DNA from: JACQXM01 sp964569425
Lineage (GTDB): Bacteria > Planctomycetota > Phycisphaerae > UBA1845
Length of the DNA: 23,019 nucleotides
Reading direction: 5' to 3'
Assembly: GCA_964569425.1 (NCBI GenBank)
Contig: CAZMVD010000061.1
Span: 1 to 23,019, forward strand
The translations under genes and the position numbers were made by a program. The notes under the pieces are model-generated. The model was not told where the DNA came from, searched no databases, and worked only from the letters and a program-made list of their open reading frames with translations. This document shows, piece by piece, positions 7,686-15,915 of this stretch (position 1 is the stretch's first letter; every line of letters begins with the position of its first letter).

Positions 7686-10073
7686 TTAATCGCGGGCGAC
7701 CGGCAATAGACGTTGCGCTTCGTCGCGAAGCAAAACGAGGTCGGCGTGCGACTCGAACCAGAGAATGCCCTTGTCGGCGGTAACCAGAACGCTGCCCTCC
7801 GCGGCCAGCTCGGCGGGCCAGTTGGTCGTTGCGGATTCGAAGACCTTGCGCGCCTCTTCCAGGTTTTCCAGCTTGGCGTGGGCGATGGACAGGATGAGCA
7901 GGTTGGCGGTGGGCAAGTCCTTCAGGTCGAGAGCCCGGCGGGCGCTCTCGGCGGCTTCGCGCCATTGGCCATTGCGCAGGTGGGAGAGCGCGCGAATGCG
8001 TTTCACCCGTCCGTTGCCGCCGAGGGCGAGGTTGTCGGCGGTGGTCGCGTCGATCAGGGCCTGCACCGGGTCCGCCAGTGAATCCAGCGACATGCGGAGG
8101 CGGGCACGCAGGACGTAGCTTTCCGGATCGTTGGACAGGCACTCAATCGCCTGAGTGACGCGTTTTATGGATGCGGGATCGTTGAGATGAAGTTCGAGCG
8201 CGGCGAGGTTGCGCCAGGCGGCGGCGGCCCAGGGGTCGTTGACGCGCCGCCCCAGCAGCTCGGCCCCGCGTGTCAGGTTCTCGCGGGCAAGGTCGAATTC
8301 GCCCTTCAGCGCATGGCACGCGCCCAGGTTGGACAGCGCCGAGGCGTATTGCGTCGGATCGGCGTCTGGTTGGGCGAGCCGCGCGACGCGACGATAGGTC
8401 TCGATAGATTCGTCGTAACGTTTGAGAATCTTGAGGACCACGCCGCGGGTGTTGAGCGCTGATTGGTCATTGGGATTGATCGACAGGGCTCGTTGGCAGT
8501 ACGCATCCGCCTTAGACAAAAGGGACGCGCCCTCGGTCGTACCAGGTACACGATTGTACATGTCCTTGTAGAGTTGCCCGAGTAGCACGAGCGACTGGGT
8601 GTGATCCGTGTCGATTGTCAACCCGCGTTCGAGATAGCGAATGGCTTCCTCCAGCTCTGGGGGCTTGCTCCCCGCCGCCGCCTTGCCCAGGCCGAATAAT
8701 TCCGCGACGCGCGACACCCGCTCGGCGCGCCGGACCTGTACCAGCACCAGCGAGACGGCCACCAGGAGCACGCCGGCGGTGACCGCGATGACCGGCGCCT
8801 TGCGGCGGCGCACGAACTTGACGGCGCGGCCGATGAGCCCCGGCCGCTTGGCGACGATGGGCATGTCGGCGAGGTAGCAGCGAAGATCATCGGCGAGCGC
8901 TTTGGCCGTGGCGTAGCGCGCTTCCGGCGATTTTTCCAGGCACTTGAGGCAGATGGTCTCCAGTTCGGAGGGGACGGCGTGCATGATCTTGCGCGGCGCC
9001 GCGGGCTCGCGGGTGATGATGGCCGCGAGCACCTGCTTGTCGTCGGTGCCGGGGAACGCGGGCTGGAAGCAGAGCAATTCGTACAACGTCGCGCCGAGCG
9101 AGTAGATGTCCGTACGATGGTCCACCGGAATGCGCTTGGCCATGGCCTGTTCGGGGCTGAGGTAGCGCACCGTACCCAGCAGTGAGCCGGTGATGGTCAT
9201 CGATTCCTCTTCCCCGCTTTTGGCGAGGCCGAAGTCGGCCATCATGATCCTCCCGTCGGTGGACAGGATGAGGTTGCCCGGCTTGATGTCGCGGTGGATG
9301 ATGCTCTGGCCGTGAGCGTAGTGCAGGGCGTCGGCGGCGTCGGCCATCCAGCGGGCGATCTGCTGAAAATAGAACCGACCGCGGCCCGTGGATGTTGTGA
9401 TGCCGGAGCGGTCGCTGGAGTGCGAGCCGTCACTTCCGCCGAGCGGAGGAGGCGGGACGGTGCCGGACGTGGCGGCGTAGAGAATCTCCGCGAGTCGGTG
9501 GGCCGGGGCGGTCGAGGCGTCGGACTTGGACAAGTGCTGGATGAGCACGTTGAGGGGCTGGCCGGTGATCAACTCCATGGCATAGAAGTAGGCGTCGCGT
9601 GATTCGCCGAAGTCGTAAATCGGGATGATGTTGGTGTGGTGCAGGCGAGCTGCGGCGGTTGCCTCGCGTCGGAAGCGCGCCACTGCGGCGGGACTGGCCG
9701 CGCCGACCATGGCCGGAAGGACCTTCAACGCGACCACACGATTGAGGTTCGTTTGTACGGCCCGATAGACGATGCCCATGCCGCCCTGACCCAGCACGCC
9801 GGTGATGCGGTAGCCCTCGATGCGGGGGTAATGCGCTGCGGCGCGCGCGGCGGGCGAGGATCCGTCGTCGCCGGGATCCGGGAGCGGGGGGTGGGAGGGC
9901 GAGACAGAAACGGTATGGTCGGGCGGGCGTTCGACCGGCGATTCCGCCCTTTCCAACATCGAGAGACAGGTCTGACAGAACTCCAGGTGCGTGCGCACCT
10001 GTGCCGCCTCCGCGGGCCCCAACTGCCCGCGGCTGTACTGTGCCAATAGCAAGTCACCCGGGCAGGAGGACAT
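7686..10073 (-). CDS. Membrane serine/threonine protein kinase with zinc-finger-like N-terminus and TPR domain
   Basis: This 795-residue protein should phosphorylate Ser/Thr residues of unknown partners. Residues 1-45 carry an H29xxxC33xxC36 anti-sigma-factor-like zinc finger. The Hanks-type kinase domain runs from about 88 to 405: glycine loop GQGGMG (95-100), Lys117 in VALKVL, catalytic HRDIKPGN (260-267), DFG (280-282) and GTVRYLSPEQA. A Pro/Gly/Ser-rich insert of about 50 residues lies before the catalytic loop. One transmembrane helix (about 426-446) leads to TPR repeats (about 455-790), which should lie outside the cytoplasm. All key catalytic residues are present. It lies between two secreted-protein genes on the same strand. 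The ATG at 10073 lacks a Shine-Dalgarno sequence, but the finger begins right after it. Confidence 0.93.
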   Translation of the reverse strand: MSSCPGDLLLAQYSRGQLGPAEAAQVRTHLEFCQTCLSMLERAESPVERPPDHTVSVSPSHPPLPDPGDDGSSPAARAAAHYPRIEGYRITGVLGQGGMGIVYRAVQTNLNRVVALKVLPAMVGAASPAAVARFRREATAAARLHHTNIIPIYDFGESRDAYFYAMELITGQPLNVLIQHLSKSDASTAPAHRLAEILYAATSGTVPPPPLGGSDGSHSSDRSGITTSTGRGRFYFQQIARWMADAADALHYAHGQSIIHRDIKPGNLILSTDGRIMMADFGLAKSGEEESMTITGSLLGTVRYLSPEQAMAKRIPVDHRTDIYSLGATLYELLCFQPAFPGTDDKQVLAAIITREPAAPRKIMHAVPSELETICLKCLEKSPEARYATAKALADDLRCYLADMPIVAKRPGLIGRAVKFVRRRKAPVIAVTAGVLLVAVSLVLVQVRRAERVSRVAELFGLGKAAAGSKPPELEEAIRYLERGLTIDTDHTQSLVLLGQLYKDMYNRVPGTTEGASLLSKADAYCQRALSINPNDQSALNTRGVVLKILKRYDESIETYRRVARLAQPDADPTQYASALSNLGACHALKGEFDLARENLTRGAELLGRRVNDPWAAAAWRNLAALELHLNDPASIKRVTQAIECLSNDPESYVLRARLRMSLDSLADPVQALIDATTADNLALGGNGRVKRIRALSHLRNGQWREAAESARRALDLKDLPTANLLILSIAHAKLENLEEARKVFESATTNWPAELAAEGSVLVTADKGILWFESHADLVLLRDEAQRLLPVARD

Positions 10074-10080
10074 GGCAATG

Positions 10081-10111
10081 CGATCCGAACTGCGTAGAAC
10101 CCGATCCGAAC
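10081..10111 (-). repeat. Two 10-bp direct repeats ahead of the kinase start
   Basis: GTTCGGATCG (minus strand) occurs at 10111-10102 and 10090-10081, 21 bp apart, about two helical turns. The nearer copy ends 7 nt before the kinase ATG. Position and spacing suit an operator for a dimeric regulator or a translational control site; no binder is known. Confidence 0.4.
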
Positions 10112-10122
10112 GACGTGGGTTA

Positions 10123-10150
10123 AGGGTACACGTTCAACTTTGGCCGTCAA
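10123..10150 (-). promoter_or_regulatory. Candidate promoter of the kinase gene
   Basis: On the minus strand TTGACG (10150-10145), a 16-nt spacer and TACCCT (10128-10123) form a moderate sigma-70-like match. The start site would be near 10116, just upstream of the direct repeats. Further upstream, CAAGATTCGGG occurs twice on the plus strand, at 10249 and 10267, with an 18-bp period. The rest of the 303-bp gap shows no gene. Confidence 0.35.
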
Positions 10151-10330
10151 TCATCAACGTGGAGACGTGCGCGTGGGGGCGCCGATGCCGTTGCCACTTT
10201 ACGTGAGTTGCTCGCCTGGGCCGATTGCCGAGCAAGGCGGAATTCCAACAAGATTCGGGGGCGGCGCAAGATTCGGGCGTAAGAGTGGCCTCGATCAAGC
10301 ACTGGCACTAATCGCACAAACACGTCAAGT

Positions 10331-10346
10331 TAAAAGAAGCCGCTTC
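10331..10346 (-). terminator. Weak terminator after the Cys-rich secreted protein gene
   Basis: On the minus strand the short palindrome GAAGCGGCTTC is followed directly by TTTTA, 31 nt past the stop codon. The stem is only 4 bp, so termination here is uncertain. Confidence 0.3.
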
Positions 10347-10376
10347 GCGTGCTGTCTTGCGACGAGAACTCCTACT

Positions 10377-13025
10377 TCATGGGCACGGCGGACAACTTGC
10401 CACGTCGGTGACGAACGGATACGCGCTGCCCTGGAACGCCTGGATCAGAAGAAAAACGTCGGCGATGTTGGTCACGCGGTTCAGGCACGGGTCGGTGCTG
10501 CTGACCGACTGCACGTCAACCACCGCCGCGTGCGGGGCGGTCGCCAGGTTCTGGAACTTCTGGAGTGCTGCGAGGAAGTCATTGGTGTTGACCGTACCGT
10601 TGGGCGCGCTCCAGGTGCCCCCGACCAGAGATCCCACGGTGTCTCCCCATTGCTTGGGCGTGGGCTGATGGATCGTGCGGAATTCCCGCGGCGGCGAAAA
10701 AACTATGCCGTCTTCGGTCGCGCGAATCGCATAGATGGAGCGCGGTGCAATCGCGCAATCGCCCACGTGGATTGCGGGCTCCGTCCATACGCGCGTCGCC
10801 GTGGCAAGGGGCGTTGCAGGTGGCAGGATTGACGACAAGCCGTTGGCATCCGGCGGGCCTACCCAGCCGAGCACGCCAAAGGGCCCGGACAGCAGGTCGC
10901 TGCCTTCCAAGGCAATCTGATAGGCCACGGGAACTTCGCCGTAATTGGGTTCAAAGGTCACGTAGCGGTTCTTGAGCTGGTCGTAGGGACGCGCGGCCAG
11001 AGCTGGCGCCGGATCGGTGTGGGTGACAATGATCCGCGCGGGAATCAGGGTCAATCCGGAGATTTCGAGCTCCCCCGGACCGAACATGAATGTCTCATTG
11101 GGGCTGTCGCTCAATGCCACTGTGTACGTTCCATCAGCATCTGGGGGCACCTCAAGGACAATTGTGGCCGCGTAGCCAAGATAGGGATCCTGGGGATCGG
11201 GCGCACCTTCCTGGGGAACGGTAGTCGCTCCGAATGAATAGTCGATGCCCGTCGTATTGATGCCGACGATCCAATCGCAGCAATGCAGGAAAAAGCGCGG
11301 ATTGCGAATGCATGCGCCTTCGCCCGACGTACAGGGCGTTTGCCCCGGGCCGCATCGGCGGGCGTTGGCGGAGCAGACAAACTCAGCCACATAGAATCCC
11401 ATGGCGCGGTTTCCACCATTGGGGTCGGGCTGCGCGTAACCCATTGGGACCAAGTCTGCCCCGGGGTTGGGCGGCTCCGCGTTGGCGCCAAGGTAACGGG
11501 CGGAGTCCATCGTGGCTTGCGCGACCTTGAGGTTCGCACTTCCCGGCGCGCTGCCCCATCCATAGAAACGTGCTTCCAGCGTGACCGTGACACCCGGATC
11601 ACGAATGAAGATGTCGTTGCCGACCACCGAATAAGGGCCGGAGCTGGATACTGGCTGAAGGGCCGCCGTCGGTACGCATGAATTCACACCGGCGCACACG
11701 CCGTTGTCGCAGACATCGTTGGTGGTGCAGGCGTTGCCATCATCGCACGGGGAACCATTCGCGTCGGCAGGCGTTCCGACGCACTGCCCTGCGGTGCACC
11801 GATCGTTGCCGGTGCACGTCTGGCCGTCATCGCAGGCCAAGCCCTCCGCTTGCGCGCTGGAGCCGACGCAAACGCCATTCATACAGGCGTCGTTGACGGT
11901 GCAGGCATTGGCATCGCTGCACGGGGTCCCGTTGGGCAGCGGGCCGCCCGAACAACTGCCCGCCCCGTTACATACCCCTGGTTGGGTGCAGCCGTTCGCC
12001 GATCCGCTACCGCACGGCGTGCCCGCCGGTTCGAAGGAATGCTGCACGGCTCCGGTGAGCGTATTACACGTGTCGGTCGTGCAGTCGTTGCCGTCGTCCA
12101 GCGGGTTGACGGAGCCGTTGGAAGGGTTGCAGCAACCGGAGCCGGGGTCGTATGTGGTAATCGTACCGTCAGTCGGGTCGCAGCATCCGGTGGCCGTGTC
12201 GAAGCTGGGGAGAAAAGTGCAGTCGCCGGGAATGCCGACGCCGGTGGTGCAGGGGTTTCCGTCGTCACAACCTTCGGCAATGGTAATACGTGCCGGAGCG
12301 AGCACGACTCCGGGCATATTGACGGAATGCGGAACCGCTGGTTCCATCATAAAGGTTTGGAAGGGGTCGGTATCCAAATCAATGGTATAAGTCCCCAGGG
12401 CGGCAGAGGGAACCGTCAGAATCAGCGTCCCCCCGTATCCAAGGTCTGGGTCGCCCGGGTCAGGCGCGGCGGACCCACTGTGCGTTGCGACGCCGAAGCG
12501 GTAATTCAGGGTCGATGTGTCTACTGCGGCGAGGTGGGGGCAACAACTGAAGACAAAGCGCGGATTGGGCACACATTCACCTTCGCTGGGCGTACACGCA
12601 GGCAATGTTCCATCACATGGCCGAAGGTTCGTTTCACAGATATGGAGAGCCAGGAAGGCGCCCTCTTTCCGGTTGCCGCCCGACGGATTGGGCAACGCGT
12701 ACCCCTTGGGTACGAGGTTTAAACCCGGGTTGGGCGGAGAGGCGTTGTCGCCGAGATAGCTATTGGAGTCCATCTTGGCCTGAGCAGTGACGAGCATGGG
12801 GCTGCCGGGCGCCGTGGACCAGCCGCTGTACCGTATTTCCAGCGTGACCTCGATGCCCGACGCAGGGGCGAGGAGGATCTCGTCGCCGTTAATCACGTGC
12901 GGCACGTTGGCGGACACCGGAACCAGCTCGATTCTGGGGCCGGCCAGGGCGGGGGTGGACGATGGGCCCATCCACAATACCAGGACAAAGCAGCCGACGG
13001 TTTTCGATGGTAATTGCGTGAACAT
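10377..13025 (-). CDS. Secreted protein: duplicated domain, Cys-rich linker and dockerin-like C-terminus
   Basis: From the ATG at 13025 this is an 882-residue exported protein. AGGGG lies 8 nt upstream, and the start opens a signal peptide (MFTQLPSKTVGCFVLVLWMG, then PSSTPALAG). Two homologous domains of about 215 residues (shared VTLEIRYSGW/VTLEARFYGW, PPNPGLNLVPKGYA/PPNPGADLVPMGYA, NPRFVFSCC/NPRFFLHCC, LGYGGTLILTVP/LGYAATIVLEVP) flank about 220 residues of Cys-rich repeats of the CDDGNACTTNDVC type. The last 100 residues hold two segments, NGTVNTNDFLAALQKFQN and VTNIADVFLLIQAFQGSAYP, ending in CPPCP, typical of planctomycete C-terminal dockerin-like modules. No enzyme motif is visible. A structural or surface role is likely but unproven. 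The promoter and leader resemble those of the 669-bp repeat protein. Confidence 0.85.
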   Translation of the reverse strand: MFTQLPSKTVGCFVLVLWMGPSSTPALAGPRIELVPVSANVPHVINGDEILLAPASGIEVTLEIRYSGWSTAPGSPMLVTAQAKMDSNSYLGDNASPPNPGLNLVPKGYALPNPSGGNRKEGAFLALHICETNLRPCDGTLPACTPSEGECVPNPRFVFSCCPHLAAVDTSTLNYRFGVATHSGSAAPDPGDPDLGYGGTLILTVPSAALGTYTIDLDTDPFQTFMMEPAVPHSVNMPGVVLAPARITIAEGCDDGNPCTTGVGIPGDCTFLPSFDTATGCCDPTDGTITTYDPGSGCCNPSNGSVNPLDDGNDCTTDTCNTLTGAVQHSFEPAGTPCGSGSANGCTQPGVCNGAGSCSGGPLPNGTPCSDANACTVNDACMNGVCVGSSAQAEGLACDDGQTCTGNDRCTAGQCVGTPADANGSPCDDGNACTTNDVCDNGVCAGVNSCVPTAALQPVSSSGPYSVVGNDIFIRDPGVTVTLEARFYGWGSAPGSANLKVAQATMDSARYLGANAEPPNPGADLVPMGYAQPDPNGGNRAMGFYVAEFVCSANARRCGPGQTPCTSGEGACIRNPRFFLHCCDWIVGINTTGIDYSFGATTVPQEGAPDPQDPYLGYAATIVLEVPPDADGTYTVALSDSPNETFMFGPGELEISGLTLIPARIIVTHTDPAPALAARPYDQLKNRYVTFEPNYGEVPVAYQIALEGSDLLSGPFGVLGWVGPPDANGLSSILPPATPLATATRVWTEPAIHVGDCAIAPRSIYAIRATEDGIVFSPPREFRTIHQPTPKQWGDTVGSLVGGTWSAPNGTVNTNDFLAALQKFQNLATAPHAAVVDVQSVSSTDPCLNRVTNIADVFLLIQAFQGSAYPFVTDVASCPPCP

Positions 13026-13038
13026 GGATTTGCCCCTG

Positions 13039-13048
13039 ACCAACCGAC
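13039..13048 (-). promoter_or_regulatory. Shared 5' leader element GTCGGTTGGT (second copy)
   Basis: This 10-mer is identical to the one at 7169-7178 and is followed by the AGGGG ribosome binding site 13 nt before the start codon. Upstream lie a GC-rich potential stem (ACGCC pairing with GGCGT) and CCTTTGT, as in the other leader. Confidence 0.5.
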
Positions 13049-13095
13049 GAAGAGACAACGCCGCGGGCGGCCTTCGCAACGGCGTACAAAGGTAA

Positions 13096-13118
13096 GACAT
13101 GACGGTGGATGTCATGTC
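13096..13118 (-). promoter_or_regulatory. 8-bp inverted repeat in the leader
   Basis: GACATGAC and GTCATGTC are perfect inverted repeats around a 7-nt spacer, 25 to 47 nt downstream of the predicted transcription start. It could be an operator or an RNA hairpin. Beside it, TTGATGA occurs twice (about 13121-13137) with a 10-bp period. Confidence 0.35.
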
Positions 13119-13149
13119 ATTTGATGAAGCTTGATGAGACTGAAAGACC

Positions 13150-13178
13150 AGAATAAACGGTTGATCGAGCGGAGTCAA
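13150..13178 (-). promoter_or_regulatory. Strong sigma-70-type promoter with A-tract upstream
   Basis: On the minus strand TTGACT (13178-13173), a 17-nt spacer and TATTCT (13155-13150) make a near-consensus promoter. Upstream of the -35 are runs of eight A and five A, resembling an UP element. The leader would be about 118 nt. The -35 and spacing match the promoter at 7251-7279. Confidence 0.65.
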
Positions 13179-13307
13179 GCGTTTTTGCTGTTTTTTTTCG
13201 GTCGTTGAACCGATCGGCCGCGGCGGCGCGGAAGTGGCGGGGCGGCGGGGGGGGGCATGTCACGGGGGACCGTGCAGGTTCGCGTCGGCGGCAGATGGAG
13301 TTCAGCA

Positions 13308-13445
13308 ATTGTTCGGTAGTTGAACGGATCCTCGGATCGGCTGTCCGGTCTTTTTTACGTTTGACCCATGGAAAAAGCCGTGCCGCTGAGCAGGCGGGCC
13401 CTTGCCGCCGTCGGTTCCGTATGCTAACATATACCGAACAATCGG
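13308..13445 (+). promoter_or_regulatory. imuA promoter and candidate operators
   Basis: TTGCCG (13402-13407), a 17-nt spacer and TAACAT (13425-13430) form a promoter with its start site near 13437. An 11-mer, ATTGTTCGGTA, occurs at 13308-13318 and again in inverted orientation at 13432-13442, overlapping the predicted start site. The downstream copy is part of CCGA-ACAA-TCGG, and the upstream copy is part of GTTC-N7-GAAC (13311-13325). GTTC/GAAC half-sites are typical of LexA operators and such cassettes are usually SOS-controlled, so LexA is a fair guess, but this phylum's box is not established here. Confidence 0.45.
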
Positions 13446-13463
13446 CGTCCGCGGAGTCCGCCC

Positions 13464-14405
13464 GTGTTCTCATCGTTGCGCGACTGCATCCGAACCATCG
13501 AAGAGCGTCACGCGCGCCGCCGCGGCGGCGGCGTGAATGAACCGGGGGCGGACGTGCTCGCCACCGGCTGGGCGGCAGTCGATGCGACGCTGGGCGGAGG
13601 GCTCGCCTGCGGCGGGCTGCATGAATGGCTGGGGATCGAGGAGCCGCAGCGCGAAGGCGCAAGGGAAAATCGGGAGGCGGGGGGTGGGAGGTGGAGAGAG
13701 AATGACGAATGGCGAATCAGGAATGGCGAATGGGGTATGGCGAATGGTGCGCCGCGCGGCTCGTTGGGTTTGCGGAAAGGGGGAATATGGCGACCGCCGC
13801 TGGCGCCGCTGGTTCATCTGGCGTGGCGCGTGATCGAAACGTCGCCCGTGGCACGGTGGGTGGTATGGATCGGGTCGCGCTGTTTTCCCTATCCCGCCGC
13901 CATGTTGCGCGGCGCCGGCGAGGACCGTGTTTTGCTAATTGATCGTTCGCTGTTCGTCGCGCCGCGCGACGCCGCGGCCCGGCTCTGGGCGATGGACCTT
14001 GCCCTGCGCTGTACGGCGGTGGGGGCCGTCATCGCGGATGGCGAGGGGTTCGACATGGCCGCCACGCGGCGCCTGCAACTGGCGGCGAAGAACCACGGCA
14101 CGCTGGCGCTGCTGGTGCGCCCACCATGGGAGCGAAGCGGACTTTCCGCGGCGCAGACCCGCTGGCTGGTGCGCGGCGTGGCGGAGGGCGACCGCGCCGC
14201 GGGGGAGCCGGCGAATCCACGATGGCGGATCGAGTTGTTGCGCTGCAAGGGAGTGCACGCCGTACAGGCACCGCGTGTGTGGAACGTGGAGTGGGATCGT
14301 GCCGCGTGCACTCTCCATCTATCTGCCGCGCTGGCCGATTCGGCTGGCGCTGCGCCGGCGGCGCACGACGGACGGCGCATCGAGCGCCACCGCTGCCGCG
14401 CCTGA
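13464..14405 (+). CDS. imuA: ImuA-like RecA-fold protein of the translesion mutasome
   Basis: This 313-residue protein resembles ImuA (formerly SulA-like), the RecA-fold partner of ImuB and DnaE2 in induced mutagenesis. Supporting segments are LATGWAAVDATLGGGLACGG with LHEWLG after it, RWVVWIGSRCFPYPAAML, VLLIDRSLFV, LWAMDLALRCTAVGAVIADG and RRLQLAAKNHGTLALLVRPP. The Walker A position (GGGLACGG) lacks the GKS/T of an active ATPase, as in many ImuA proteins. The start is the GTG at 13464 with GGAG 7 nt upstream. Residues of about 61-105 are a low-complexity insert containing the heptad repeat (DEWRIRNGEWGMANG), unlike the family. The last 107 nt overlap imuB in another frame. Family placement rests mainly on the neighbourhood plus these motifs. 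Confidence 0.8.
   Translation: MFSSLRDCIRTIEERHARRRGGGVNEPGADVLATGWAAVDATLGGGLACGGLHEWLGIEEPQREGARENREAGGGRWRENDEWRIRNGEWGMANGAPRGSLGLRKGGIWRPPLAPLVHLAWRVIETSPVARWVVWIGSRCFPYPAAMLRGAGEDRVLLIDRSLFVAPRDAAARLWAMDLALRCTAVGAVIADGEGFDMAATRRLQLAAKNHGTLALLVRPPWERSGLSAAQTRWLVRGVAEGDRAAGEPANPRWRIELLRCKGVHAVQAPRVWNVEWDRAACTLHLSAALADSAGAAPAAHDGRRIERHRCRA
13700..13748 (+). repeat. Degenerate 7-bp tandem repeat in imuA (seven units)
   Basis: Seven consecutive units read gaatgac, gaatggc, gaatcag, gaatggc, gaatggg, gtatggc, gaatggt. A purine-rich stretch (about 13645-13699, ending GGAGAGAGAAT) precedes them and resembles the sequence next to the first dnaE2 copy (GGGAGAGAGAAT). The whole insert keeps the imuA frame open. 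Confidence 0.85.
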
Positions 14406-15897
14406 ACCGGCGGTGCTGCTGGTGGCGGCGGAGCACGGCAAGGAGCGGGTGGCCTGTACTTGCGCGCGGGCGGAGGCGGCCGGCGTGCGCCCGGGCATGA
14501 GCGTGGCACACGCGCGCTCCCTGCTGCGCGGGCGGGCGTTGTGGGTGCAGCCTTACACACCGGAGGAGGACGCGCGGCAGCTCCGCCGCCTGGCGCGCTG
14601 GGCGTTGCGCTTTACGCCGATCGCGGCGGCCGACGACCCTGACGGGCTGCTGCTGGACATCGCCGGCTGCGCGCACCTGTATGGCGGCGAGGAGAGGCTG
14701 GCCGAGCGGGTCCTCGCCGCGCTGGCGTCGCTGGGATTCGAGGCGCGCGTGGCGGCGGTGCCCACGTTCGCCGGCGCGCGGGCGGTGGCGCGGTGCGCCA
14801 GTCGGCGGATCACGCTCGTCGCCGCTGATGGCTTGCGCGCTGCGCTGGCGCCGCTGCCGGTGGGGGCGCTGCGGGTGGACGCGGGGACCTGTACGGCGCT
14901 GGCCGAGGTGGGGGTGGAGCGCATCGGGCAACTGCTGGAGCTGCCGCGGGCGGAGCTGGCCTCGCGCTTCGGCAGTGCGCTGCTTCCGTGTCTGGACAGG
15001 GCACTGGGGCGCGGCGTGCCCGAGACGATCGACGCGGTGCGTCCCGCGGAGCCGGTGGAGGTGTCGCGGGTGTTCGACGGACCGGTGGTCTGCCTGGAGG
15101 CGGTGCAGGCGGCGGTGCGCGAGTTGCTCGCCCTGCTGGTCGGGCGGCTGGGCCGGCAGGAGCGCGGCGTGTGCCTGCTGGCGCTCGCCTTTCAGCGCAT
15201 CGACGCGGCGGCGCTGTCGCTGTCGCTGCGCCTGACCCACCCCAGTCGCGACGAGGCACACCTGTGGTCGCTGCTGCGCCCGCGGCTCGAGCGGCTGCAC
15301 CTGGGCTACGGCGTGGAGGAGATCCACCTGTGCGCCGCGCGCACGGGGCGGGTGGCCCATGGTCAGTTTGGGCTGTGGCCGGGCGTGCTGTGGCCGGCGC
15401 GCCCCGCGCAGGACGCCGCCTGGGGGCAACTGCTGGATCAGTTGATCGAGCGCCTCGGCACATGGAGTGTCACGACTGTGGCACCCGCGGAGACCTACGT
15501 TCCTGAGCGGGCGTTCGTACACCGTCCGTGGAACGGCGCCGGCGTGCCTGCGGATGCGCCGCGGTGCCGCAGCAGGGGGGGGACGGTTCACGCCCCGCCG
15601 CGCCCGGTGCGACTCTATCCTCGGCCGGAGCCGGTGCGTGTCATGCTGTTGACACCGCACGGGCCGTTGATTCGCCTGGAGCGGCAGGGGCGCTGGGTGG
15701 CGGTGCGCCGCTGCTGCGGGCCGGAGCGCCTGGCGCTGCCCTGGTGGCACGAGGGTACGAGGGATATGGACGCCACTCTCGCCGGTGCCGCGGAAGGCGG
15801 CGTGCGCGATTACTACACCGTGGAGGATGAGCACGGCTGTTGGCTCTGGCTTTTCGGTAGCGGCGGAGCGTGGTTCGTGCACGGGGATTGGGTGTGA
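14299..15897 (+). CDS. imuB: ImuB, non-catalytic Y-family polymerase homologue
   Basis: This 532-residue protein is the scaffold that recruits DnaE2 to the replication clamp. I place the start at the GTG at 14299, with GGAG 7 nt upstream, where the family-typical beginning ALSIYLPRWPIRL opens; the frame is open further upstream but that part is imuA sequence read out of frame. Y-family landmarks follow: GVRPGMSVAHARSLL, LLLDIAGCAHLYGGEERL, AAVPTFAGARAVARCA, the helix-hairpin-helix-like RIGQLLELPRAELASRFG, and the little-finger region RLTHPSRDEAHLWSLLRPRL. The acidic residues that bind metal in active Y polymerases are not seen at the N-terminus (SIYLPRW), as expected for ImuB. QFGLW at 356-360 fits a beta-clamp-binding motif. 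It ends 18 nt before dnaE2. Confidence 0.9.
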   Translation: MPRALSIYLPRWPIRLALRRRRTTDGASSATAAAPEPAVLLVAAEHGKERVACTCARAEAAGVRPGMSVAHARSLLRGRALWVQPYTPEEDARQLRRLARWALRFTPIAAADDPDGLLLDIAGCAHLYGGEERLAERVLAALASLGFEARVAAVPTFAGARAVARCASRRITLVAADGLRAALAPLPVGALRVDAGTCTALAEVGVERIGQLLELPRAELASRFGSALLPCLDRALGRGVPETIDAVRPAEPVEVSRVFDGPVVCLEAVQAAVRELLALLVGRLGRQERGVCLLALAFQRIDAAALSLSLRLTHPSRDEAHLWSLLRPRLERLHLGYGVEEIHLCAARTGRVAHGQFGLWPGVLWPARPAQDAAWGQLLDQLIERLGTWSVTTVAPAETYVPERAFVHRPWNGAGVPADAPRCRSRGGTVHAPPRPVRLYPRPEPVRVMLLTPHGPLIRLERQGRWVAVRRCCGPERLALPWWHEGTRDMDATLAGAAEGGVRDYYTVEDEHGCWLWLFGSGGAWFVHGDWV

Positions 15898-15915
15898 GGA
15901 CGCGGAGCGATTCCC

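Noticed and set aside
11850..12722. Plus-strand open frame of 290 codons
   Set aside because: It is antisense to the Cys-rich secreted protein, whose signal peptide, duplicated domains and dockerin-like end are convincing.
13117..13662. Minus-strand open frame of 181 codons upstream of and overlapping imuA
   Set aside because: Its composition is Arg/Pro/Ala-rich with no motif; it runs across the predicted imuA promoter and the start of imuA.
13700..13748. CRISPR array or regular short tandem repeat
   Set aside because: The units are 7 bp, degenerate and without spacers, so this is not CRISPR.
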